A stretch of DNA of 64,000 bases from Paracoccus pantotrophus (lineage in GTDB: Bacteria; Pseudomonadota; Alphaproteobacteria; Rhodobacterales; Rhodobacteraceae): assembly GCF_008824185.1 (NCBI RefSeq), contig NZ_CP044426.1, positions 1,682,501 to 1,746,500 on the forward strand, read 5' to 3'. The position numbers and the translations under genes were made by a program. Within the stretch, counting starts at the first letter, position 1. The number at the start of each line of letters is the position of its first letter. Shown here in pieces: positions 35,487-42,688 of this stretch. A model generated the notes under the pieces. It did not search any database, was not told the DNA's origin, and saw nothing but the letters and a program-made list of their open reading frames with translations.

Positions 35487-37226
35487 ATGAACACCCCGAG
35501 GACGCCTCGCCCGGTGCAACCCGTTGCACGCCGGTCCACCTCCATGCCGAACACCGTCGTTTCATTCCGCCAATCGGTTGCTACAAGTGTGGCGCGATTC
35601 CTTTCCACAGGTGAAGACGTGCCCGTCTTTGATAAGATGGCGTTTCTTCAATATGTGACCCGCCGCTGGCGGAAGTGGCTGAACCTCTCTGAGATATCGG
35701 CGGTGATCTATCTCGCTGACCGGACGATCTGCTGGGGGAAAGACCGCTTCACCGCGTCAGTTGAGAACATCCTGAAAGGCACCGACGAATACGCCGGTCT
35801 CGGGATTAGCCGCGCCACCTACTTCCGGATGATGGATCGTTTCGAGTCGCTGGGGATTATCAGGCGGAAACCGCAGAAACATGGCCGGGTCACGATCATT
35901 TTTAACCCACAATGGAACCCGGAGAAGACCGGTATTATTCCCGTTCCGAAGCGCCTGAAGGCGAAAGACGGTCTCAATTTGAGACTCGACCAGACTAAAA
36001 ATGAGACACTGAATACAGATAGTAAGAACTTCGATAGTTCTATTGGCGATGCCGTCGCTGACGCGCCGACACCGCGCCTTTTCGTTCCGGGGGAAAAGGA
36101 GAAGAAGACCACCGCCCCGGAAAATGAAAACCAGACTGAATTTTTGGGCGCGGCCAAAGAATCTGGTAACTGCGACCAAGAGGAGCAACCCGTTGCAATT
36201 CGGGTTCGCCAGCGCATTTCCCGCATCCAAGCCGAAAGCCGCGCTGCGGTGGCCCGCAAGGCAGACGATGCACAGAAGCGCGCCGCCGAGCGCAAGTCGG
36301 GTGTGCTGACCGCGACCGAGCTTGAGCGCATCTGGATCAGGGCGCTGATGGAAGCTCACCCGCTCCGGTTGCACGTCGCATGGTCGCGCAAGGAGCAGGG
36401 CATGGTGAAGCAGGCCCAGCGGAAATGGGCCGAGGCCAAGACAGGCACCTTCGCGGAATTCCTCGACTTCGCCGCCCGGAACTGGGGCGCGGTGGTTCAG
36501 CGCAAGCTGGCGTGGATGACCAAGCCCGCTGCCCCGACCTATCCGAGCCTCGACTTCCTGATCTGGCGGCTGCGGGATTTCGTGGAGGTCTGGATCGACC
36601 GCAAGTCGCACGTTTTCGCCACCGATGCCGACAATGACCGCTACGCCCGGCTGATCGCCGCTGGCATGGGCCACGATGAAGCGGTCAAGGAGATTGCCCG
36701 CGAACAGGCCGCGCTGGACATGCGTCGCGAGATGGAACGCCGGGAGGCCAATGTCGCCAAGCAGGCCCGCCGCGCCAAGGAGCGCGAGGAACGCGCCGCC
36801 CGGCTGGAAGGCTTCACAGAGCGCGCTGCCCAGCTTCCGGACGGGTCGCAGGTGAAAGTCACACCGGGCACCCAACGCCGCCCCGGGCAGGTCTGGGGGC
36901 ACCAACCCATTGTGAAAATCGAGAAGCCGCAGCCTGTTGCCCCGGAGACCCCACGCCCGGAACCGCCGCCGCTGGTCGATGCCTCAAACATGCTGATGAT
37001 CACCGAGACGTGGGAGGAGGCCCGCGCCCGCGTCATGGCCGAGCAAGCCGCCAAGCGCAACAAGGAGATCGCCGCTGCCAAGGCCCGCATGGAAGCCCAG
37101 CCCAAGCCAGTTCTGAACCTGATGATCACCGAGACGTGGGAAGAGGCCCGTGCCCGCCGCAAAGCAAATCGGCTGAACTTGAATGGAGAGGACGAGCGAA
37201 GGTGCCCGCCGAAAACCGTCGTCTAA
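35487..37226 (+). CDS. Replication-initiator-like winged-helix protein with coiled-coil tail
   Basis: A 579-residue protein. Residues about 45-150 form a winged-helix region (FDKMAFLQYVTRRWRKWLNLSEISAVIYLADRTICW, GISRATYFRMMDRFESLGIIRRK) similar to phage and plasmid replication proteins. The centre and end are long Arg/Glu/Ala-rich coiled coils (RREMERREANVAKQARRAKEREERAARLE). The 13-residue motif LMITETWEEARAR is present twice, at 503-515 and 545-557. Two copies of the island palindrome lie within the gene (35515..35528 and a 12-bp core at 36185..36196). A replication role is inferred, not shown. Confidence 0.65.
   Translation: MNTPRTPRPVQPVARRSTSMPNTVVSFRQSVATSVARFLSTGEDVPVFDKMAFLQYVTRRWRKWLNLSEISAVIYLADRTICWGKDRFTASVENILKGTDEYAGLGISRATYFRMMDRFESLGIIRRKPQKHGRVTIIFNPQWNPEKTGIIPVPKRLKAKDGLNLRLDQTKNETLNTDSKNFDSSIGDAVADAPTPRLFVPGEKEKKTTAPENENQTEFLGAAKESGNCDQEEQPVAIRVRQRISRIQAESRAAVARKADDAQKRAAERKSGVLTATELERIWIRALMEAHPLRLHVAWSRKEQGMVKQAQRKWAEAKTGTFAEFLDFAARNWGAVVQRKLAWMTKPAAPTYPSLDFLIWRLRDFVEVWIDRKSHVFATDADNDRYARLIAAGMGHDEAVKEIAREQAALDMRREMERREANVAKQARRAKEREERAARLEGFTERAAQLPDGSQVKVTPGTQRRPGQVWGHQPIVKIEKPQPVAPETPRPEPPPLVDASNMLMITETWEEARARVMAEQAAKRNKEIAAAKARMEAQPKPVLNLMITETWEEARARRKANRLNLNGEDERRCPPKTVV
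35515..35528. repeat. Island palindrome TGCAACCCGTTGCA, copy 2
   Basis: A perfect TGCAAC-CC-GTTGCA palindrome near the 5' end of the replication-like gene, encoding VQPVA. The opposite strand reads as in copies 1 and 4. Confidence 0.7.
36185..36196. repeat. Island palindrome, copy 3 (12-bp core)
   Basis: GCAACCCGTTGC, identical to the core of the other copies, but the base before it is A instead of T. It lies within the replication-like gene, encoding EQPVA. Confidence 0.6.
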
Positions 37227-37404
37227 GCTGGGCACGTTGGACAACCAGCCATTCCCAACCCACCCCCACGCCATACTGAAGAAGGCCCTTTCTGTCTGAC
37301 CAGAATAACCCGCAGAGGCATCCGTGCTTCCCATCATCACCCTGCGCTAATCGCGATCACCGCATATCCGCAAACCCGCGAAGACCTGACAAGGAGAATG
37401 CCCT

Positions 37405-37626
37405 ATGACTGCTTTCCTCGCTATCATCTATCTCGCCTTCGGCCTGTTCTGGTGGCAGCGCATCGTCATTACTTGCCCAGCGCCGAACCAGCCCGAAGAG
37501 TGGCGCAGTGACCTGATCGGAGCCGACGCCCGCAGTGATGTCGCGCTGCTTGTCGCCAAGGGGACGTTCATCCTCCTTTGGCCGTTGGCGTTGGGCTTTG
37601 GCTGGCTGTCGGCACGTTTTCACTGA
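37405..37626 (+). CDS. Small two-helix membrane protein
   Basis: A 73-residue protein with hydrophobic segments at about 2-24 (AFLAIIYLAFGLFWWQRIVIT) and 50-68 (TFILLWPLALGFGWLSARF), separated by a charged loop. Not recognised. It follows AAGGAG and ends 3 nt before an island palindrome. A holin-like or accessory membrane function is conceivable, but nothing supports a specific role. Confidence 0.6.
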   Translation: MTAFLAIIYLAFGLFWWQRIVITCPAPNQPEEWRSDLIGADARSDVALLVAKGTFILLWPLALGFGWLSARFH

Positions 37627-37628
37627 AT

Positions 37629-37642
37629 TGCAACGGGTTGCA
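37629..37642. repeat. Island palindrome TGCAACGGGTTGCA, copy 4 (intergenic)
   Basis: The only intergenic copy and the longest, with arms extended to ATTGCAAC and GTTGCAAT. It lies between the convergent small membrane protein gene and the AAA+ ATPase gene. Confidence 0.75.
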
Positions 37643-37656
37643 ATAACGGCGGACTA

Positions 37657-38967
37657 CTAATCTCCCACCCTGTGGTGCATTAGAGAGGCAGCACCGGGAT
37701 GATCCGGGCTAAGGCGGACCTTGGCCTGTTCCGCCTTCAGGCGCACATACCCTCGGATCATTTTTTCCGTAAACTCATACCATCCCTGACGAGTCGCAGT
37801 TAAGATGCAACCATGAGGCTCACTCTTCAGCCGATTCATACGGTTATTGAACTTCTGTCGAGTTGCTGGCTTTTGACCCAGATCACCCATTACACGCTCA
37901 TAGACCTTAAAAATATCAGAGCTTCTCTTCCGCAACTCATGCCCGTCAGCAACCGCAAATAATATCGCGCTATAAGTATCGTCATACTTCTGCGTCGCCT
38001 TTTCGTATGGCCCGCGCAGCTTCATATCCATAGCTCCAGCCGCATCTTCCATCGCCAAGGAGAACAGCTCAGGATTCACCATCCCGCCGTCCTTTGCTTC
38101 AAAAACTCGCCAGAACAGCTTTTCCGAGATAAAATGCACATAATACGGGAAACCATCACAAATCATAGCAATACGATAAATAGTCGTTCTATCAATCGTT
38201 ATGCCCAAAGCCTCGGCTGCCGTTTCTACGATTTCAATCCTCGCATCCCAAGGTAACTTCCCCAGTGCAACGGCATGGAAGTAACGGTCTGCGCTACCAT
38301 GCGCTGCCATCAACGCTTCTGCACTATCGGCAATTCCACAGAATATGAAGCAAGCTTCCACATGCTTGTCAGACACCTGCTTAACCAAGTTAGCAAAGTC
38401 TCTCTGCACATCAGGATTTGCAATCAAGTCGAATTCGTCCACAACAAAAACTGGTTTCCCGGAAAGTTCTTGGCATAGAAATTGAATTATGCGAACAGCA
38501 TCATTTACAGAGAGAGGTTCATCAATATCCTTTTCCTTCCTCGCAGCAGACCCTTTCAGAATTCCGGACCACCCTTTGAACGAAAATCCGATGCTACCTT
38601 CTTTAGACTTGAGTTCCTCAGCGATTCTCGGGTCTTTCCCAAGCACCTCATCGAATATGTCTTTAATAATTGACTTAAATGTGCTTTGGGGATCACAGCT
38701 TACGATAATCGGATCATGCCCTTTTGATATCTTGAAAGCCGCCGTCTGAGCCAAAGAAGATTTCCCCACGCCACGCAACCCGTGAATCAGAACGTGCCGT
38801 CCAGGCGCGTATAGCGCTTTCTCAATCCCATGCAGTTGCTCTGCTCGCCCCTTCAAATACTCTTCGGATTGAAGTGGTCGTGAGGGCGATAGAACCTTGG
38901 ACAATGCGTGTCCGAATTCCTGTTGTGTTTGGTTCAGAACTGCCCGCAGTGTTTCCAACTTATCCAA
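37657..38967 (-). CDS. AAA+/STAND-like ATPase of unknown role
   Basis: A 436-residue ATPase. Walker A is GLRGVGKS (63-70), Walker B VFVVDEFD (173-180) and sensor-1 region CFIFCGIADSAEALM. A C-terminal winged-helix-like part (about 340-425) holds ATRQKFNNRMNRLKSEPHGCILT. The gene is markedly AT-richer than all surrounding genes, pointing to separate acquisition. It resembles Orc1/Cdc6-like or TniB-like ATPases, but lacks a recognisable effector partner in the same operon. Roles in defence or transposition are both possible. Confidence 0.75.
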   Translation of the reverse strand: MDKLETLRAVLNQTQQEFGHALSKVLSPSRPLQSEEYLKGRAEQLHGIEKALYAPGRHVLIHGLRGVGKSSLAQTAAFKISKGHDPIIVSCDPQSTFKSIIKDIFDEVLGKDPRIAEELKSKEGSIGFSFKGWSGILKGSAARKEKDIDEPLSVNDAVRIIQFLCQELSGKPVFVVDEFDLIANPDVQRDFANLVKQVSDKHVEACFIFCGIADSAEALMAAHGSADRYFHAVALGKLPWDARIEIVETAAEALGITIDRTTIYRIAMICDGFPYYVHFISEKLFWRVFEAKDGGMVNPELFSLAMEDAAGAMDMKLRGPYEKATQKYDDTYSAILFAVADGHELRKRSSDIFKVYERVMGDLGQKPATRQKFNNRMNRLKSEPHGCILTATRQGWYEFTEKMIRGYVRLKAEQAKVRLSPDHPGAASLMHHRVGD

Positions 38968-39008
38968 GATTGCTATCCGCTCTGTGAGGTAAACTTAACC
39001 TACACGCC

Positions 39009-39188
39009 ATGACGCCTTGGCTGCAAGTGTTGCAGCGAGCCATCAAGTTCGAGGAACCCAACGTGATCCACTTCCGACACGCGCAGTTTCATGTGAACCC
39101 CAAGTTCAACGACCCCGCCCTCTTCGGAGGCACCTTCCAGATCGCCGTAGCGAACGACGAACAGTATGCGCCGTCTCCAGCCCATTGA
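39009..39188 (+). pseudogene. Short fragment ORF between ATPase and IS66
   Basis: A 59-codon reading frame with good high-GC codon use (TPWLQVLQRAIKFEEPN, FHVNPKFNDPALFGG). It lacks a ribosome site and is followed after about 60 nt by the IS66 tnpA, so it may be the remnant of a gene cut by the insertion. It holds one copy of the repeat CTTCCGACACGCGCAGTTTC at 39071..39090, resembling the repeats at 47358..47402. Confidence 0.35.
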
Positions 39189-39251
39189 TATCGTGGGTTT
39201 CCTGCGAGCTGCGTAGGAGCGAGCCTCTTTGTGGTTTTCTGCAAGGGGGCG

Positions 39252-39683
39252 ATGGTGGCGGATGGTGGCGACGGGTTCGTTGGTCGTGTCGAGGTGGTTC
39301 GTCGGACGCGGGGGTATCGGCGCTGGCCTGAGGCGGTGAAGGCCCGGATCGTGGCGGAGAGTTTCCAGCCCGGGGTGCGAGTTGTGGATGTCGCGCAGCG
39401 GCATGATCTTGCGCCGCATCAGCTCTCGGACTGGCGGCGCCAGGCGCGACAGGGGCTTCTGGCGCTGCCGGCGGATGCCATGGAGGCGGTAGGCGCGACC
39501 GTGGTGCCGGCGTTCGTGCCGGTGTCGGTAGATGACGAGGTGGATGCCTCGCCTGATGCCGCGCGCGGTGCCGAAGGGGTCGTCGGAATCGAGATTGGCG
39601 ACGGAATTATTGTCCGCGTGCCGGGCGACGTGTCGGCGGAGCGGGCGGCGGCGCTTGTGCGTGCGCTGCGCAGGTCGGCATGA
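39252..39683 (+). CDS. tnpA: IS66 family accessory protein TnpA
   Basis: A 143-residue IS66 protein with helix-turn-helix (RWPEAVKARIVAESFQPGVRVVDVAQRHDLAPHQLSDWRRQ) as in the IS3/IS66 OrfA group, and a C-terminal IGDGIIVRVPGDVSAERAAALVRAL segment that is typical of IS66 TnpA. It starts after AAGGGGG and overlaps tnpB by 4 nt. Confidence 0.92.
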   Translation: MVADGGDGFVGRVEVVRRTRGYRRWPEAVKARIVAESFQPGVRVVDVAQRHDLAPHQLSDWRRQARQGLLALPADAMEAVGATVVPAFVPVSVDDEVDASPDAARGAEGVVGIEIGDGIIVRVPGDVSAERAAALVRALRRSA

Positions 39684-40033
39684 TCGTCGCCGGGCAGCGG
39701 CTGCCGATCCTGGTGGCGACCCGACCGGTGGACTTCCGTTGCGGTCATCAGGCGCTGGCACTGATCGTTCAGAACACGCTGCGGCTCGATCCGCATTCCG
39801 GGGTGATGGTGATCTTCCGATCGAAGCGCGGCGACAGATTGAAGATCCTGGTGTGGGACGGCACCGGCATGGTGCTGGTGTATAAGGTCCTGGAGCAGGG
39901 CAAGTTCGCCTGGCCGAAGGTTCAGGACGGGGTGATGCGGCTGTCACGGGCGCAATGCGAGGCGCTGGTCGAGGGCCTGGATTGGCGGCGGGTGATGGCG
40001 CAGCGGGTGACGGTGCCGACTGCGGCGGGGTGA
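39680..40033 (+). CDS. tnpB: IS66 family accessory protein TnpB
   Basis: A 117-residue protein of the IS66 Orf2 family, recognised by RLPILVATRPVDFRCGHQALALIVQ, VMVIFRSKRGDRLKILVWDGTGMVLVYK and LEQGKFAWPKV. It is required with TnpA and TnpC for transposition in the family, with an unclear molecular role. The start is translationally coupled to tnpA (ATGA). Confidence 0.95.
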   Translation: MIVAGQRLPILVATRPVDFRCGHQALALIVQNTLRLDPHSGVMVIFRSKRGDRLKILVWDGTGMVLVYKVLEQGKFAWPKVQDGVMRLSRAQCEALVEGLDWRRVMAQRVTVPTAAG

Positions 40034-40097
40034 CTCAGGTCGTCGTTCCGGGCGTTGTTTTGTTGGGCTTCCCTGCCGGGATCGGATAGAAAGGGCC

Positions 40098-41771
40098 ATG
40101 TCGCAGCCCCTCGATCTGAGCCGCTTTCCTGACCTCCCGCCCGAGGTGGTGGCGGCCTTTGCAGCGCAGCACGAGGCGCTGGAGGCCGCCCGGTTCGAGG
40201 CCTCGGTCGAACGCGCGGCACGCCAGCACGAGCAAGCGGTGGTGGCCGAGAAGGAGGCGTTCATCGCCGAGCTCAAGGAGCTGGTGGTGACGCTGGAAGG
40301 CCAGATCCAGCAGTATCGCCGCGCGAAGTTCGGGCCGAAGTCCGAGAAGCTGGACCCCGCCCAGCTGGACCTGGCACTGGAAGACCTCGAGACTGCCATC
40401 GCCGAGACCGAGGCGCGCATCGCTGCGGTCGAAGAGAAGATCGCCGCCAGCACGCTCGATCCCGAGAAGAAAGCTCGGCGTAAACCGCGCAAAGCCCGGG
40501 CGCTGCCCGAAGGCCTGCCGCATGTGGAGCGGGTGGTCGAGCCCGACAGCATCGCCTGTCCTTGTGGCTGTGGCGACATGGTCCGGATCGGCGAGGACCG
40601 CAGCAAGCGGCTGGATTGCATCCCCGCGCGGTATCAGGTGATCGTCACGGTGCGACCCAGATACGCCTGCCCCAAGGGCCGGGCCGGTGTGGTGCAGGCA
40701 AAAGCCCCGGCGCATCTGCTCGAAGGCAGCTGGCCTACCGAGGCGCTGCTCGCGCAGATCGCGGTCGCCAAGCATTCTGAACACATGCCCTTGAACCGGC
40801 AGTCGCTGGTCATGGCCCGGCACGGGGTGCCCATCGACCGCTCGGTGCTGGCCGACTGGATGGGCCGGACCGGCGCGCTGATCGCGCCCGTGGTCGAGCG
40901 CATGACGGTGCTTCTGAAGACCGGCGGCACCCGCCTCTATGTCGACGAGACCACAGCCCCGGTCCTGGACCCAGGGCGCGGCAAGACGAAGACCGGATAT
41001 CTCTGGGCGGTGCTACGCGACGATCGCGGTTGGGGCGGTCCCGCCCCGCCCGGCGTGGTGTTCCACTATCGCCCGGGCCGCGCCGGCGAGAACGCCGACG
41101 AGATCCTCGACGGGTTCGACGGGACGATTCAGGTCGACGCCTATGGCGGCTACACCCATCTGGCCAAGCCCGACCGGAAGGGCGGCAAGCCGCTTGCGCT
41201 GGCGTTCTGCTGGTCGCACGGCCGCAGGAAGCTCATCGCGGCCAGACCGAAGGCCGGCTCGCCCATTGTCGACGAGGCGCTGGCGCGCATCGCCGCGCTC
41301 TATCGGATCGAGGCCGCCATCCGCGGCAAGGATGCCGGCCTGCGCCGCACCATCCGGCAGGAGCAGTCCCGCCCCCTGGTCGATAAATTCTTCGCCTGGC
41401 TCGCCGCCCAGGCCGACCGGACCTCGCGCAAGTCGGATCTCGGCAAGGCCCTGCACTACATGCTGCGCCGCCAGGACGGCTTCCGGCTGTTCCTCGACGA
41501 TGGCCATGTCGACATGGACTCCAACCTGGTCGAGAACGCCATCCGCAGCCCGGCCATGAACCGCCGCAATGCGCTCTTCGCCGGCCACGACGAGGGTGGC
41601 CGCAACTGGGCCCGCTTCGCCAGCCTGATCGGCACCTGCAAGCTGAACGACGTGGAGCCTTACGCCTACCTGCGCGATCTCTTCACAAGCATCGCCACCG
41701 GCCACCTCGACAAGGACATAGACGCCTTGATGCCATGGGCCTACGCGGCAGCGACCAAGACCTCACAATGA
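40098..41771 (+). CDS. tnpC: IS66 family transposase TnpC
   Basis: A 557-residue DDE transposase. Order: N-terminal leucine-rich coiled coil (about 45-120, including YRRAKFGPKSEKLD), zinc-binding segment CPCGCGDMVRIGEDRS (about 153-170), DDE catalytic region (LYVDETTAPVLDPGRGKTKTG, IQVDAYGGYTHLA, CWSHGRRKL) and the C-terminal Glu segment DMDSNLVENAIRSPAMNRRN. Intact throughout. A 12-bp inverted repeat embraces its stop codon. Confidence 0.95.
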   Translation: MSQPLDLSRFPDLPPEVVAAFAAQHEALEAARFEASVERAARQHEQAVVAEKEAFIAELKELVVTLEGQIQQYRRAKFGPKSEKLDPAQLDLALEDLETAIAETEARIAAVEEKIAASTLDPEKKARRKPRKARALPEGLPHVERVVEPDSIACPCGCGDMVRIGEDRSKRLDCIPARYQVIVTVRPRYACPKGRAGVVQAKAPAHLLEGSWPTEALLAQIAVAKHSEHMPLNRQSLVMARHGVPIDRSVLADWMGRTGALIAPVVERMTVLLKTGGTRLYVDETTAPVLDPGRGKTKTGYLWAVLRDDRGWGGPAPPGVVFHYRPGRAGENADEILDGFDGTIQVDAYGGYTHLAKPDRKGGKPLALAFCWSHGRRKLIAARPKAGSPIVDEALARIAALYRIEAAIRGKDAGLRRTIRQEQSRPLVDKFFAWLAAQADRTSRKSDLGKALHYMLRRQDGFRLFLDDGHVDMDSNLVENAIRSPAMNRRNALFAGHDEGGRNWARFASLIGTCKLNDVEPYAYLRDLFTSIATGHLDKDIDALMPWAYAAATKTSQ

Positions 41772-41806
41772 GCACATCCGGGACTCCCGGCTGAGCTCAT
41801 TGTGAG
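41762..41806. terminator. Hairpin at the end of tnpC
   Basis: CTCACAATGAGC (41762..41773) and GCTCATTGTGAG (41795..41806) form a perfect 12-bp stem with a 21-nt loop that itself contains a small CGGGA/TCCCG stem. The tnpC stop is inside the left arm. It could terminate tnpC or shield the IS end. No T-tract follows, so Rho-independent termination is uncertain. Confidence 0.5.
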
Positions 41807-41945
41807 CTTCACTAACCGGCACTCGCCCCCCAACGCACCCAACTCGCGCTCCCAAGCGCACCCCAAATCCCAATGGGACGGAGACGGCGCTTACGACGAA
41901 CAGGGAACGACCGTGATCGAAGAGGGGATGCTGCCGGGCGTCCCC

Positions 41946-42191
41946 CTATTCCGCCCGGTCCAGCGCAACGAAGATCAAAGCAGGATCAACGCCCAGCGCC
42001 CGGCAAACGTGCAAAAACTCGATGATGTCCAGCCGCCGCTCATAGCCTTCTACCTTGGCGACAAAGGATTGAGGGCGGCCCAGCCGGTCAGCGAGCGCCT
42101 GCTGCGTCAGTCCGGCCTTCTTCCGCGCAGATCGGACGGCGTCGATAAGCGTGCGATACTCTTCGTCGTAGATGCTCTTCGCCAACCGCAC
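41946..42191 (-). CDS. XRE-family helix-turn-helix regulator
   Basis: An 81-residue Cro/CI-type regulator. The HTH is YRTLIDAVRSARKKAGLTQQALADRLGRPQSFVAKVEGYERRLDIIEF, with conserved TQxxLAxxLGxxQSxVxxxExGxR pattern. The C-terminal part (LHVCRALGVDPALIFVAL) is typical of small stand-alone XRE proteins. It may control nearby cargo such as the vWA-PP2C-kinase operon, but this is only position-based. Confidence 0.85.
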   Translation of the reverse strand: MRLAKSIYDEEYRTLIDAVRSARKKAGLTQQALADRLGRPQSFVAKVEGYERRLDIIEFLHVCRALGVDPALIFVALDRAE

Positions 42192-42299
42192 ATTCCTTGA
42201 CCCGGCGTGCGGTAGTGGTTAATCCCAGAAAGGAATTATCCCATTTTCAGGATGATAGCTAGCTGGCAACATACCGCCCTACGGCAAGGAACCGATGAT

Positions 42300-42569
42300 A
42301 TGACCACAGAGACCGGGACAGGCACTGGCACACCCAAGCGTGGCAAAGGCGCACTTCAGATCGTCGCACTACTCGCCATCCTGTATGCTGCGGCATCTAT
42401 CCACATGGCCCTTGCTGGCCTTCTGTTCGTTTGCGCGCTTCATCATGACATACCGCGCCCAGAACGGCTTCGGCGGCACGAACGTAGAGCGCGCCGTCGG
42501 GTCATTCGACAACACGACCTGCGACGCGCGTGTCGAGATGATCGAATGAAGGAGGGGCAATTATGCTGA
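42300..42569 (+). pseudogene. Small membrane protein, possibly frameshifted
   Basis: Starting at the ATG after AAGGA, the frame encodes a Thr/Gly-rich head (MTTETGTGTGTPKRGKG) and one membrane helix (ALQIVALLAILYAAASIHMALAG). It then turns into Arg-rich residues of shadow type. In the +1 frame the downstream part instead reads IMTYRAQNGFGGTNVERAVG and stops at 42549, right before the ribosome site of the next small gene. A single-base change near 42430 would restore one coherent protein. Alternatively the short form is real. Confidence 0.35.
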
Positions 42570-42688
42570 AGCTGCGAACACTCTTCGTCGTCCCAGTTCT
42601 TCTGCTTGCCGCGTCGCCAGATTACGGAACAAATCGGCCTCGCAGTCATCAAATTATGGGTGCAATTGGGCCGCTGCAATTCCGCTAG
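42563..42688 (+). CDS. Putative 41-residue exported peptide
   Basis: A 41-codon frame after a strong GGAGGGG site (42550..42556). The product begins MLKLRTLFVVPVLLLAAS, a signal-peptide-like stretch, then a short polar tail. Its 3' end touches the end of the convergent kinase gene. Not recognised. The good ribosome site is the main support. Confidence 0.35.
   Translation: MLKLRTLFVVPVLLLAASPDYGTNRPRSHQIMGAIGPLQFR

Larger units (their letters stand above)
39252..41806 (+). mobile_element. IS66-family insertion sequence (tnpA-tnpB-tnpC)
   Basis: Three consecutive genes in the IS66 order, with the A/B overlap ATGA and tnpC 64 nt after tnpB. Terminal inverted repeats could not be fixed by eye, so the element bounds are the gene bounds plus the hairpin after tnpC. 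All three genes are intact, so the element may be active. Confidence 0.85.

Noticed and set aside
39189..39251. IS66 left terminal inverted repeat
   Set aside because: I compared the DNA before tnpA with the reverse complement of that after tnpC and found no convincing match, so the IS ends are left open.
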